From: Candidatus Falkowiibacteriota bacterium
GTDB taxonomy: Bacteria; Patescibacteriota; Patescibacteriia; Patescibacteriales; UBA12465
DNA: 9,752 bases
Direction: 5' to 3'
Assembly: GCA_903857815.1 (NCBI GenBank)
Contig: CAIOGK010000030.1
Span: 1 to 9,752 of the forward strand
A program made the position numbers and the translations under genes. The notes under the pieces are model-generated. The model saw only the letters and a program-made list of their open reading frames with translations. It searched no databases and had not been told where the DNA came from. Shown piece by piece: positions 1 through 6,396 of the stretch; position 1 is the stretch's first letter, and every line of letters begins with the position of its first letter.

Positions 1-6
1 ACTAAT

Positions 7-15
7 ATTATAACA
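7..15 (-). promoter_or_regulatory. Extended -10 promoter motif reading off the left edge
   Basis: On the minus strand, bases 15 to 7 read TGTTATAAT, a perfect TGnTATAAT extended -10 element. It lies just beyond the stop of the membrane protein gene at 43-663. The hexamer at the -35 distance (35-30, TTCGTA) is poor, but extended -10 promoters tolerate that. It would drive a leftward gene outside the window, which cannot be seen here. The same nine-base motif occurs at 698-706 and, with one change, at 9682-9690. Confidence 0.4.
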
Positions 16-42
16 TGTAAACGCTAAAATACGAAATATAAA

Positions 43-663
43 TTACATAACTAAAGCCGATATCCCTAAGGTACTAATTAAAAAATTACCAAAGATAAAA
101 ACAATTAATGCTGAGGCTAAAAGCGGGGGCAATAAATTAATATTTTTTCTCTTAAATAAAATAATATTTATACTAGTAAACAAAACTGTTAGGATTAAAA
201 ATAAAAAAATAAAGATAATCGTCTGGGGCCAACCGACCAACAAACAAAGCAATAAAGTTAGGCTTAAATCTTCTTTAGTAATTATTTCATTGCGATACTT
301 TTTAAAAAGACTTAAAACTGCATAAAAAACTAAAGCCGGTAAGAATACTAAAATATCCGCTACCCAAAACTTCATTAAAATATACCTTAAAAAATATCCC
401 CAAGATTGATAAGGCGGCAACACAAAACGACTAAATTCGGAATTTTGCCAAACAAAATATTGTAGAATAGATAAAAATAAATCGAAAAATAAGGTTGCGC
501 CAATAAGTAGCCAAATAAAATAAAGCCAGGATAACTTTTTCAAGCCTGGCAGATAACGACAACCTTTAGGTAGGCACCTAATAATTATCAATAATAATAC
601 CGAGCCGGAAAATGCGAAAGGCAACCAAACAAGCAGACCGCCAAAAAAAAGTTCTACTAACAT
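43..663 (-). CDS. Polytopic membrane protein, possible degenerate prepilin peptidase-like protein
   Basis: This is a 206-residue, highly hydrophobic protein with about five or six membrane segments, roughly at residues 5-29, 44-70, 88-121, 133-150, 150-171 and 180-203. No clear signal peptide or soluble domain is visible. From residue 131 (EDLSL, then a leucine-rich helix ending VGWPQ, a long hydrophobic stretch, a KRK turn, and a PP followed by a last helix ending FG) it follows the pattern of the C-terminal half of A24 prepilin peptidases. In those, GxGDxKL is followed by LGW, a helix, a basic turn and a P-containing final helix. Only the aspartate (D132) of the GxGD motif is kept, and the glycines are gone. 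I could not place the first catalytic aspartate with confidence, and the N-terminal CxxC pairs are absent. It lies immediately downstream of a pilin gene, which fits a pilus-related role, but they are separated by a terminator. ATG 663-661 has no recognisable Shine-Dalgarno. If the homology is wrong, it is simply an unknown membrane protein. Confidence 0.75.
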   Translation of the reverse strand: MLVELFFGGLLVWLPFAFSGSVLLLIIIRCLPKGCRYLPGLKKLSWLYFIWLLIGATLFFDLFLSILQYFVWQNSEFSRFVLPPYQSWGYFLRYILMKFWVADILVFLPALVFYAVLSLFKKYRNEIITKEDLSLTLLLCLLVGWPQTIIFIFLFLILTVLFTSINIILFKRKNINLLPPLLASALIVFIFGNFLISTLGISALVM

Positions 664-697
664 TTTATTAAAATTAAAGGATTAAATTCTTATAATC

Positions 698-706
698 ATT
701 ATAACA
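698..706 (-). promoter_or_regulatory. Extended -10 promoter for the 43-663 membrane protein
   Basis: The minus strand reads TGTTATAAT from 706 to 698, a perfect extended -10. The predicted start of transcription near 691 leaves a leader of about 28 bases before ATG 663. A weak -35 candidate (TTAAAC, 726-721, spacer 17) would fall in the loop of the preceding terminator. The gene therefore probably has its own promoter rather than relying on read-through from the pilin gene. Confidence 0.5.
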
Positions 707-736
707 AAAAAACAGCCCCTGTTTAAGGGGCTGTTT
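701..736 (-). terminator. Rho-independent terminator of the pilin gene
   Basis: A ten-base perfect inverted repeat (AAACAGCCCC at 710-719 and GGGGCTGTTT at 727-736) has a seven-base loop. Read on the minus strand, it is followed directly by a run of seven T. It starts 15 bases after the pilin stop codon. This is the strongest terminator in the window and separates pilin transcription from the next gene. Confidence 0.9.
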
Positions 737-751
737 AACTAAAGAGAAAAT

Positions 752-1444
752 TTAGAAATCAGTTCCAGTTCCTAACAAGCCAAGATCGGTTCCTACTTCA
801 TAATAAGCAGCGTTGTTACCACCATCTTTAGCCATCTTATTATCATCAACGGTATAAGCAGTGCTCTCTAAACGAGCGTCAATTTCGTACTTTAAAGTAT
901 ATTCAGAACATACATAACGATAAACTAAATCGGTACTAGCAACCGTACCCAGGGCAGTGATTGTATTCACTGGATCAATTGGTAAATTAGAAATTGGAGA
1001 ACCTCCTGGTAAGCCTGATAAATTAACCGGTAACCAACCAGTATTATTCGTTGCCGCTACAGTAGCAAGAGCGACCTGGTTTTTTAGAGGATAAGTTGCC
1101 CCACCATCTAAAGTAGTATCCGTAATAGTACCAGATTCAGTCGGATAGCTATAGAAAATCTTATCTGTAACAGATGCGTAAGTAGCATCGCCAGCGCTAG
1201 TCCCCTTACAAGCAGCATTTGAAGCTCCGCCCATCAAAGGAGAAACAGTACTAGTTGAATACAAACCTAAAGCTGTTTTCAAGGTTGCCAAGTCAGACAT
1301 TCTTTGAGAATCACGTGATTTTTTCAAAGTTTCAGCTGGGTCAAGCACTAATACTAAGATGACCGACAAAATAGCGATAATCGCTATTACAATCAAAAGT
1401 TCCAATAAAGTAAACCCTTGATTCTTAACTGTTTTTTTGTTCAT
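752..1444 (-). CDS. Type IV pilin / GspG-like pseudopilin precursor
   Basis: This 230-residue prepilin would be processed by prepilin peptidase and assembled into a type IV pilus or pseudopilus. A short basic leader ends in G10, and cleavage before F11 would give the mature start FTLLELLIVIAIIAILS. Glutamate E15 is at mature position 5, as needed for assembly. The hydrophobic helix runs to about residue 35 and is followed by a DPAE..KKSRDSQR..DL amphipathic segment. The rest is a Thr/Ser/Gly/Asn-rich globular head. Two cysteines, C79 and C179, could form a disulfide. The segment around 155-160 (LPIDPVN) and the GG..YYEVGTDL stretch near the C terminus resemble GspG-type heads. The start is the only ATG that gives a proper leader, and no Shine-Dalgarno is visible. 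The gene is monocistronic, with its own terminator at 701-736. No pilus assembly ATPase or platform gene is present in the window. Confidence 0.93.
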   Translation of the reverse strand: MNKKTVKNQGFTLLELLIVIAIIAILSVILVLVLDPAETLKKSRDSQRMSDLATLKTALGLYSTSTVSPLMGGASNAACKGTSAGDATYASVTDKIFYSYPTESGTITDTTLDGGATYPLKNQVALATVAATNNTGWLPVNLSGLPGGSPISNLPIDPVNTITALGTVASTDLVYRYVCSEYTLKYEIDARLESTAYTVDDNKMAKDGGNNAAYYEVGTDLGLLGTGTDF

Positions 1445-1492
1445 AGTTTTTAAAATGTGCTTTATTAAGAAAGCAGCTTATTGATTGTTAAC

Positions 1493-1498
1493 ATTATA
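1493..1498 (-). promoter_or_regulatory. Possible -10 box for the pilin gene
   Basis: A perfect TATAAT on the minus strand lies about 50 bases upstream of the pilin ATG at 1444. No convincing TTGACA-like hexamer sits at 16-18 bases, so the call rests on the -10 alone in very AT-rich DNA. The leader would be about 40 bases with no Shine-Dalgarno. Confidence 0.3.
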
Positions 1499-1539
1499 TA
1501 ATAATATTGCTTTTTATATTTTAACAGATTACAAATATT

Positions 1540-1579
1540 TAGGCAATAAAAACTAGCCAAATAAGGTGAGTGGCTATTT
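1540..1579 (-). other. Hairpin with T-rich flank in the divergent pilin/response-regulator gap
   Basis: TAGCCA (1554-1559) and TGGCTA (1571-1576) form a six-base stem around an 11-base loop, extended by three A-T pairs past one bulged base. On the minus strand it is followed by GTTTTTATT, like a weak terminator, but there is no minus-strand gene upstream for it to end. It lies before both divergent genes and could be an attenuator, a protein-binding palindrome or chance. Confidence 0.3.
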
Positions 1580-1594
1580 CAATAAACTCTAGAC

Positions 1595-1603
1595 TATGAT
1601 AAT
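1595..1603 (+). promoter_or_regulatory. Possible -10 region of the response regulator gene
   Basis: TATGATAAT holds two overlapping -10-like hexamers (TATGAT 1595-1600 and GATAAT 1598-1603), 26 to 29 bases before ATG 1629. No good -35 is present. There is no Shine-Dalgarno before the ATG, so a short-leader transcript is implied. Confidence 0.25.
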
Positions 1604-1628
1604 ATTTAATCATTAATAATAAAAAAAT

Positions 1629-2004
1629 ATGAGCCCAAATCAACCAAAAAAATTATTACTAGCCGAAGATGAGCGCAGCATCGCTCGAGCCTTAAAATTA
1701 AAGCTAGAGCTATCAGGTTTCGCAGTTGAAATTGTAACCAATGGTGAAGACGCCCTTAACATTTTAAAAAAACAAAAAATCGACCTTCTTTTGCTTGATA
1801 TTATGATGCCAAAAATAGATGGCTTTAGTGTAATGGAGGAGATGAAAAAAAAGAAAAGATAAAACCCCCATCATTGTTCTCTCTAATTTAAGCCAAGTGG
1901 ACGATATAAAACGTGCTAAAGATTTAGGCGCCATCGACTTTTTTGTAAAATCAAATACCCCTTTAGCGGAAATCATTTCTAAAATAAACAATTTCTTAAA
2001 ATAA
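1629..2004 (+). pseudogene. Single-domain response regulator (CheY-like receiver), frameshifted
   Basis: The 5' frame (1629-1862) encodes 77 residues of a receiver domain: the acidic pair E13-D14 in LLLAEDE, and the phospho-acceptor D57 in LLLLDIMMP. It ends at TAA 1860-1862. The rest of the domain continues without interruption in the +1 frame from GAT 1858 to TAA 2002-2004. That part reads DKTPIIVLSN, with the conserved serine, then a lysine in DFFVKS, then a final helix. All receiver landmarks are therefore present, split between two frames. Removing one A from the run at 1845-1852 (or the shorter run at 1854-1857) gives a normal 124-residue protein with no output domain. It may be a true pseudogene, a homopolymer sequencing error, or a gene rescued by transcriptional slippage. 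Near-perfect conservation of both halves argues for recent damage or an error. No histidine kinase is nearby. Confidence 0.88.
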
Positions 2005-2019
2005 GTTTATTAGCTTTTA

Positions 2020-2048
2020 TTGACAATCATTAATCCTTATATTATTAT
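2020..2048 (+). promoter_or_regulatory. Sigma70-type promoter of clpB
   Basis: TTGACA (2020-2025) is a perfect -35. It is followed after exactly 17 bases by TATTAT (2043-2048), five of six matches to the -10 consensus. The predicted start near 2055 falls inside the CIRCE operator, the usual geometry for HrcA repression. A second TATAAT at 2065-2070 lies in the CIRCE spacer, but its -35 (TTATTA) is weaker. Confidence 0.8.
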
Positions 2049-2052
2049 TCCA

Positions 2053-2079
2053 TTAGCACTCTGATATAATGACTGCTAA
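2053..2079 (+). promoter_or_regulatory. CIRCE operator (HrcA-binding site) upstream of clpB
   Basis: TTAGCACTC (2053-2061), nine spacer bases, then GACTGCTAA (2071-2079). This matches the CIRCE consensus TTAGCACTC-N9-GAGTGCTAA at 17 of 18 arm positions, with one change in the right arm. It overlaps the predicted transcription start of clpB. The known role of CIRCE is binding of the repressor HrcA, relieved on heat shock, so clpB is probably HrcA-controlled. hrcA itself is not in the window. Confidence 0.9.
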
Positions 2080-2106
2080 AATGTTAATAAAGGATAATTC
2101 AATAAT

Positions 2107-4746
2107 ATGTTCAATAAATTTACTGATAAATCACAAGAGGCGATTATAAACGCCCAAGTTATTGCCTCTAATTACGGCCAACCAAATATTGAGGCCGCTC
2201 ATATTCTTTTAGCTCTTTTAGAGCAAAACGAAGGTCTTGTAAAACCCGTTTTGGAAAAGATGAAAATTGACCCAGAAATTATCGAAGAAGAAATAATTCA
2301 AACCATCAAGCGGCTTCCACGAGCAAAAATTGCTCCTCACAACGGACCAGTTCAAGCAGTTTCTGGTACCGCAGAAACCGCGGCCGTTTTAGAAAGAGCC
2401 CAAAAAGAAGCCGATGGAATGAATGATGAATTTATTTCCACCGAACATATTTTGCTCGCTTTAATCGGAATCCCATCCCCCGCTCAAAAAGCGCTACTTG
2501 ATTTTCACGTTGAATATAAAATCGTTAAAGATATCTTGAAAGAACTTCGTGGTTCCCAAACTATTAGTGACCCTTTTCCAGAAAATAAATTTCAAGTTTT
2601 AGAAAAATACACTACTAATTTAACAGAATTAGCCCGTCAAGAAAAACTCGACCCAGTAATCGGACGTGATATGGAAATTAGGCGCATTATGCAAGTCTTA
2701 CTGCGTCGTACTAAAAATAATCCCGTTCTTATTGGTGAAGCCGGAACTGGAAAAACGGCAGTTGTTGAAGGCCTAGCCCAAAGAATAGTTTCCGGTGATG
2801 TTCCGGAGAATTTAAAAAATAAAGAAATTATTTCCTTAGATTTAGGAGCAATTGTTGCTGGCGCAAAATTTAGAGGCGAATTTGAAGATAGATTAAAAGC
2901 AATTTTAAAAGAAGTAAAATCACAGAACGGACGTCTAATATTATTTATTGACGAACTACATACTTTGATTGGCGCGGGAGCTAGCGAAGGATCAATGGAT
3001 GCTTCTAATATGTTAAAACCGGCACTCGCCCGTGGTGATTTGCGTACTATTGGTGCAACAACAACCAAGGAATACCAAAAATATATTGAAAAAGATGCGG
3101 CCCTAGAAAGAAGATTCCAGCCAATATATGTTTCCGAACCGAGCGTTGAGGATACGGTTAGCATGCTTCGTGGTTTAAAAGAAAAATATGAAGTTCACCA
3201 TGGAGTTCGTATAACGGATAATGCTTTAATCGCTGCTGCTAAATTATCCCATCGTTATATTAGCGATCGGTTTTTACCTGATAAGGCGGTTGATTTAATC
3301 GATGAGGCAACTTCTTCCTTGCGCATGGAAATAGATTCTATGCCAGATGAACTTGACCAATTAAAAAGAAAAATTAACCAATTAGAACTAAACAAAGCTG
3401 GGTTAATGACTACTGATAAAAAATCTCCTAAAATAAGAGCAATAAACCAGGAGCTAGCAAAACTAAAAGAAAAATCCAATCAGCTAGAACTTCACTGGAA
3501 TAATGAAAAGAACATTATTTCGCAAATTAGAGATTCTAAAAAAGAAATTGAAGATTTAAAAATAAAATCAGAAATTGCCCAAAGACAAGGAGCGGACTTA
3601 ACCGAAGTTGCAAAAATAAAATACGGGCTCATTCCAGAATTAGAAAATAAAATCAATCTCTCTCAAGAAGAATTGCTAAAAATCCAAAAAAGAGGTCAAA
3701 GAATTTTAAAAGAAGAGGTTGACGAGGAAGATATTGCTAAAGTTGTTGCCCGCTGGACCGGAATTCCGGTTAATAAAATGCTCCAAGACGAAATTACTAA
3801 ATTAAGTGAAGCGGAAAAAGAACTTAACCAAGAAGTTGTTGGCCAAGAAGAAGCGATTAAGGCGGTCGCTAATGCTCTAAGAAGATCACGCGCCGGGATT
3901 AATGAAGAAAAAAGACCAATTGGCTCATTCTTATTTGTTGGACCAACTGGAGTTGGGAAAACCGAGCTCGCTAAAACCTTGGCCCGGTTTATGTTTGACG
4001 ATGAAAAATCACTTATTAGATTAGACATGAGTGAATTCATGGAAAAACATTCGGTTGCTAAATTAATCGGCTCTCCCCCAGGATATATTGGCCATGATGA
4101 TGGCGGCCAATTGACCGATAAAGTTAGACGTCATCCTTATAGTGTTGTTTTATTTGATGAAATTGAAAAAGCTCATCCTGATATGTTTAATGTTTTATTA
4201 CAGATATTAGACGACGGTCGCTTAACTGATTCTAAAGGAAGAACAATCAACTTTAAAAATACTATTATTATCATGACCTCTAACCTAGGTAATGAGGTAA
4301 TCAAACATTATTCGATTGGCTTTAATGATGAAAGTGATAAGAAAAAAGCCATTAACACCCGAACCGAAGAAATGAAAGAAAAAATTGATAAAATTCTTAA
4401 AGATCATTTCAAATTAGAGTTCTTAAACCGCATTGATGAAATCGTTCTCTTTCATAGTCTATCCCCTGAAGCTCTAGAAAAAATAGTCGACTTAGAGCTT
4501 AACAAAGTTGAAAAGAGATTGGCCGGCAAAAATATTAATGTTAAGGTCGGACCTAAAGTTAAAAAAATGTTAGCCGAAAAGGGTTATGATATAACTTATG
4601 GCGCTCGGCCGCTTAAGAGAATCATCCAAAATCTCATTCTTGACGAACTCGCCCTAGAGATTATTGAAGGTAAAATTAAAGATGGCGGAAAAGTAAAAAT
4701 TGATTTAGAAGAAAAGGATAAAATCGTTATTAAAACCGTTAAATAA
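2107..4746 (+). CDS. clpB: ATP-dependent disaggregase ClpB (Hsp100)
   Basis: This 879-residue cytosolic AAA+ hexamer rescues aggregated proteins together with DnaK. Domain order is complete. A double Clp N-domain occupies about 1-150. The first AAA+ module has Walker A GEAGTGKT (210-217), Walker B IDE (281-283), pore loop KFRG (254-257) and arginine fingers R335/R336. A long coiled-coil middle domain spans about 410-535. The second AAA+ module has Walker A GPTGVGKT (612-619), Walker B FDE (683-685), pore loop GYIG (659-662), arginine finger R775 and sensor-2 R834 in GARPLKR. The full-length middle domain marks it as ClpB rather than ClpC or ClpA, and I see no ClpP-docking IGF-type loop. The first pore loop has phenylalanine where tyrosine is usual, a conservative change. 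AAAGGA (2089-2094) is a weak, rather distant Shine-Dalgarno for ATG 2107. The gene is monocistronic, between a CIRCE promoter and its own terminator. Confidence 0.97.
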   Translation: MFNKFTDKSQEAIINAQVIASNYGQPNIEAAHILLALLEQNEGLVKPVLEKMKIDPEIIEEEIIQTIKRLPRAKIAPHNGPVQAVSGTAETAAVLERAQKEADGMNDEFISTEHILLALIGIPSPAQKALLDFHVEYKIVKDILKELRGSQTISDPFPENKFQVLEKYTTNLTELARQEKLDPVIGRDMEIRRIMQVLLRRTKNNPVLIGEAGTGKTAVVEGLAQRIVSGDVPENLKNKEIISLDLGAIVAGAKFRGEFEDRLKAILKEVKSQNGRLILFIDELHTLIGAGASEGSMDASNMLKPALARGDLRTIGATTTKEYQKYIEKDAALERRFQPIYVSEPSVEDTVSMLRGLKEKYEVHHGVRITDNALIAAAKLSHRYISDRFLPDKAVDLIDEATSSLRMEIDSMPDELDQLKRKINQLELNKAGLMTTDKKSPKIRAINQELAKLKEKSNQLELHWNNEKNIISQIRDSKKEIEDLKIKSEIAQRQGADLTEVAKIKYGLIPELENKINLSQEELLKIQKRGQRILKEEVDEEDIAKVVARWTGIPVNKMLQDEITKLSEAEKELNQEVVGQEEAIKAVANALRRSRAGINEEKRPIGSFLFVGPTGVGKTELAKTLARFMFDDEKSLIRLDMSEFMEKHSVAKLIGSPPGYIGHDDGGQLTDKVRRHPYSVVLFDEIEKAHPDMFNVLLQILDDGRLTDSKGRTINFKNTIIIMTSNLGNEVIKHYSIGFNDESDKKKAINTRTEEMKEKIDKILKDHFKLEFLNRIDEIVLFHSLSPEALEKIVDLELNKVEKRLAGKNINVKVGPKVKKMLAEKGYDITYGARPLKRIIQNLILDELALEIIEGKIKDGGKVKIDLEEKDKIVIKTVK

Positions 4747-4754
4747 TTAAAATC

Positions 4755-4785
4755 AAGGAGCTCGTTAACAACGAGTTTTTTGATT
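4755..4785 (+). terminator. Rho-independent terminator of clpB
   Basis: CTCGTT (4761-4766) and AACGAG (4770-4775) form a perfect stem with a three-base loop. The stem extends by G-T and A-T pairs at its base and is followed by six T (4776-4781). It begins just after the clpB stop at 4746, separating clpB from the next gene. Confidence 0.85.
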
Positions 4786-4812
4786 GCCGAATAAGAAAAA
4801 ATAGATTATAAT
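4784..4812 (+). promoter_or_regulatory. Promoter of the lysozyme-like / LigB-like / def operon
   Basis: TTGCCG (4784-4789, four of six) and TATAAT (4807-4812, perfect) are spaced by 17 bases, directly after the clpB terminator. Transcription would start near 4819, about 37 bases before ATG 4856. A second -10-like TATACT at 4844-4849 would give a leaderless transcript, but its -35 (ATTAAA or TTAAAC) is poor. Confidence 0.55.
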
Positions 4813-4855
4813 TAAAAGCAATTAAACTTAAAAATCATTTTAATATACTATTAAC

Positions 4856-6394
4856 ATGAAAAATAATAAAATAATAACCACTTCACTAATATTAGCTTTT
4901 TTTGCTCTATTTTTTAGTTTAAATAATCATGAAGTTAAGGCTCAAACGAGTTCTGAACTTAATTTTAACCCTAACCGCATTCTTGAAGATAGCGAATTGT
5001 TAAATCATAGCGCAATGGGCTTATCGGAAATTCAAATTTTTCTACAAAATAAAGGGAGTTATTTATCAAATTATAGTACTACTAATACCCATGGAGATGT
5101 AAAAACAGCCGCCGAAATTATCTATGACGCAACTCATAATAATTATAATTGCGATGGCGTAAAAAATCTTCTAAGTGATAAACCGACTGAAGCCGAAAAG
5201 AAAAAATATTGCCAACCAATAACAACTGTTAACCCTAAATTTTTATTGGTTCTTCTACAAAAAGAGGCAAGTTTAGTAACGGACAATTCTCCATCTCAGG
5301 GTCGTTTAGATTGGGCGACTGGTTATGGTTGTCCCGATAGTTGGGTTTGCAATCCTTATTACAAAGGATTTGGTAAGCAGGTAAACAGTGCCTCCCTACA
5401 ATTTTTAGCTTACATGAAGGAGCCACAAAACTATGGCTTTAAAGTCGGCCAAACCTATATTGCTAAAGATAAATATGGAATTTTAAAATCAACCGCTAGG
5501 GCAATTTCTGATGGCGATTACAATACAATCGTTAGTTCGCCAAGCATGGTAAGTGTTACTCCGGAAAATCAAGCAACGGCTGCTCTTTATAACTATACAC
5601 CGCATATTTATAACGGAAACTTTAATACTTACAAGCTTTGGGATATGTATTTCCCCCAGGTATCACGTTTATACCCCGATGGCTCAGTTATTAAAGCCGA
5701 GGGCGATTCAAAAGTCTGGTTAATTGCTAACGGCAAAAAAAAGCCATTTGCTAATTGGTCAGCCTTTGCTTCTCGTTTTCATCCTTCACAAATAGTTCAA
5801 GTTTCTAGTTCAGAATTAGCAAACTATCCACAAGGCACAGAAATAAAATTTGCTAATTATTCAATTGTTCAAACACCAGATAAAAAAATATATCTCTTGG
5901 TTAACAAAGAAAAAAAACCAATTCTTAATACAGCAATCTTCAAAAAAATTGGCTTTAATCCAGAAGAAATTGAACCAGCAACTGCCGATGAGTTAGCCGA
6001 CTATGCTTTAGGAAAAGCAGTTACTGCTACTTCAACTTATATAACCGGCGCTTTAATACAGGATTCTAAAACTGGAGATATTTTTTATGTTGAAAATGGA
6101 GTCCGCGCTTTAGTCGATAAAGTTTTATTAAATATAAAATTTGTTGGCAACAAAATAGTTAAAAAGACAACCAAAGAAATAAGCGCCTACACAACAACTA
6201 CGCCAGTCTTATTAGATGACGGCGCCCTAGTTCGAACAACCAACTACCCAACGATTTATTTAATTTCCAATGGACAAAAAAGAGCTTTCGCGAACGATGC
6301 CGCATTTACTAAACTTAATTATAACGCGGCCAATATCATATCCGTTACTTCTCAATTCTTATATAATTACTCTCAAGGGGAGACTATTCAATAA
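4856..6394 (+). CDS. Secreted lysozyme-like protein with four C-terminal repeats
   Basis: This is a 512-residue exported protein. A signal peptide covers residues 1-29: a basic start, a hydrophobic core and a probable cleavage after VKA. Residues about 36-268 form one domain with features of the lysozyme / lytic transglycosylase fold: NPKFLLVLLQKEASLV, where E137 is the candidate catalytic glutamate, then WATGYG (153-158), KGFGKQV (170-176) and ALYNYTPH (243-250). C99, C119, C159 and C165 could form two disulfides, consistent with export. Four divergent repeats of about 55-60 residues follow, starting near 275, 334, 397 and 455. Each has the pattern DGS/A-[LV]-[IV], an aromatic YLI/WLI strand, an NGKK-P-F-type turn, then an I..V....L..Y..G ending. 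They probably bind cell-wall or surface polymers. A role in remodelling its own or another cell's wall is inferred and no activity is proven. No Shine-Dalgarno precedes the ATG. It heads a four-gene operon. Confidence 0.85.
   Translation: MKNNKIITTSLILAFFALFFSLNNHEVKAQTSSELNFNPNRILEDSELLNHSAMGLSEIQIFLQNKGSYLSNYSTTNTHGDVKTAAEIIYDATHNNYNCDGVKNLLSDKPTEAEKKKYCQPITTVNPKFLLVLLQKEASLVTDNSPSQGRLDWATGYGCPDSWVCNPYYKGFGKQVNSASLQFLAYMKEPQNYGFKVGQTYIAKDKYGILKSTARAISDGDYNTIVSSPSMVSVTPENQATAALYNYTPHIYNGNFNTYKLWDMYFPQVSRLYPDGSVIKAEGDSKVWLIANGKKKPFANWSAFASRFHPSQIVQVSSSELANYPQGTEIKFANYSIVQTPDKKIYLLVNKEKKPILNTAIFKKIGFNPEEIEPATADELADYALGKAVTATSTYITGALIQDSKTGDIFYVENGVRALVDKVLLNIKFVGNKIVKKTTKEISAYTTTTPVLLDDGALVRTTNYPTIYLISNGQKRAFANDAAFTKLNYNAANIISVTSQFLYNYSQGETIQ
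5678..6391 (+). repeat. Four tandem protein repeats in the lysozyme-like protein
   Basis: The encoded repeats cover residues about 275-330, 334-389, 397-451 and 455-511. Repeats 1 and 4 are most alike: both open with DG[SA][LV][IV], carry WLIANGKKKPFAN or YLISNGQKRAFAN, and end with YPQGTEI or YSQGETI. Repeats 2 and 3 are more divergent, with LVNKEKKPI and YVENGVRALV at the same place. The DNA copies are not near-identical, so this is an old duplication rather than recent expansion. Confidence 0.7.
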
Positions 6395-6396
6395 TT

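Noticed and set aside
1847..1853. Programmed -1 ribosomal frameshift at A AAA AAG in the response regulator
   Set aside because: The -1 frame does not encode the rest of the receiver domain and reaches a stop after about 12 codons; the domain continues in the +1 frame.
1764..1991. Minus-strand open frame opposite the response regulator
   Set aside because: It covers both halves of a clear receiver domain on the plus strand and has no recognisable protein features; it is a shadow frame.
2065..2070. TATAAT inside the CIRCE spacer as the main clpB -10
   Set aside because: Its -35 partner TTATTA is weaker than the TTGACA-N17-TATTAT pair just upstream, which also puts the start of transcription inside the operator as expected. 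It remains possible as a secondary promoter.
2637..4040. Three long open frames antisense to clpB (2637-3164, 3255-3479, 3696-4040, minus)
   Set aside because: They lie wholly opposite conserved ClpB domains, resemble no family, are serine- and leucine-rich as expected of antisense frames, and have no promoter or start signal.
5235..5426. Minus-strand open frame opposite the lysozyme-like domain
   Set aside because: Short, no family pattern, and opposite a conserved block of the plus-strand protein.
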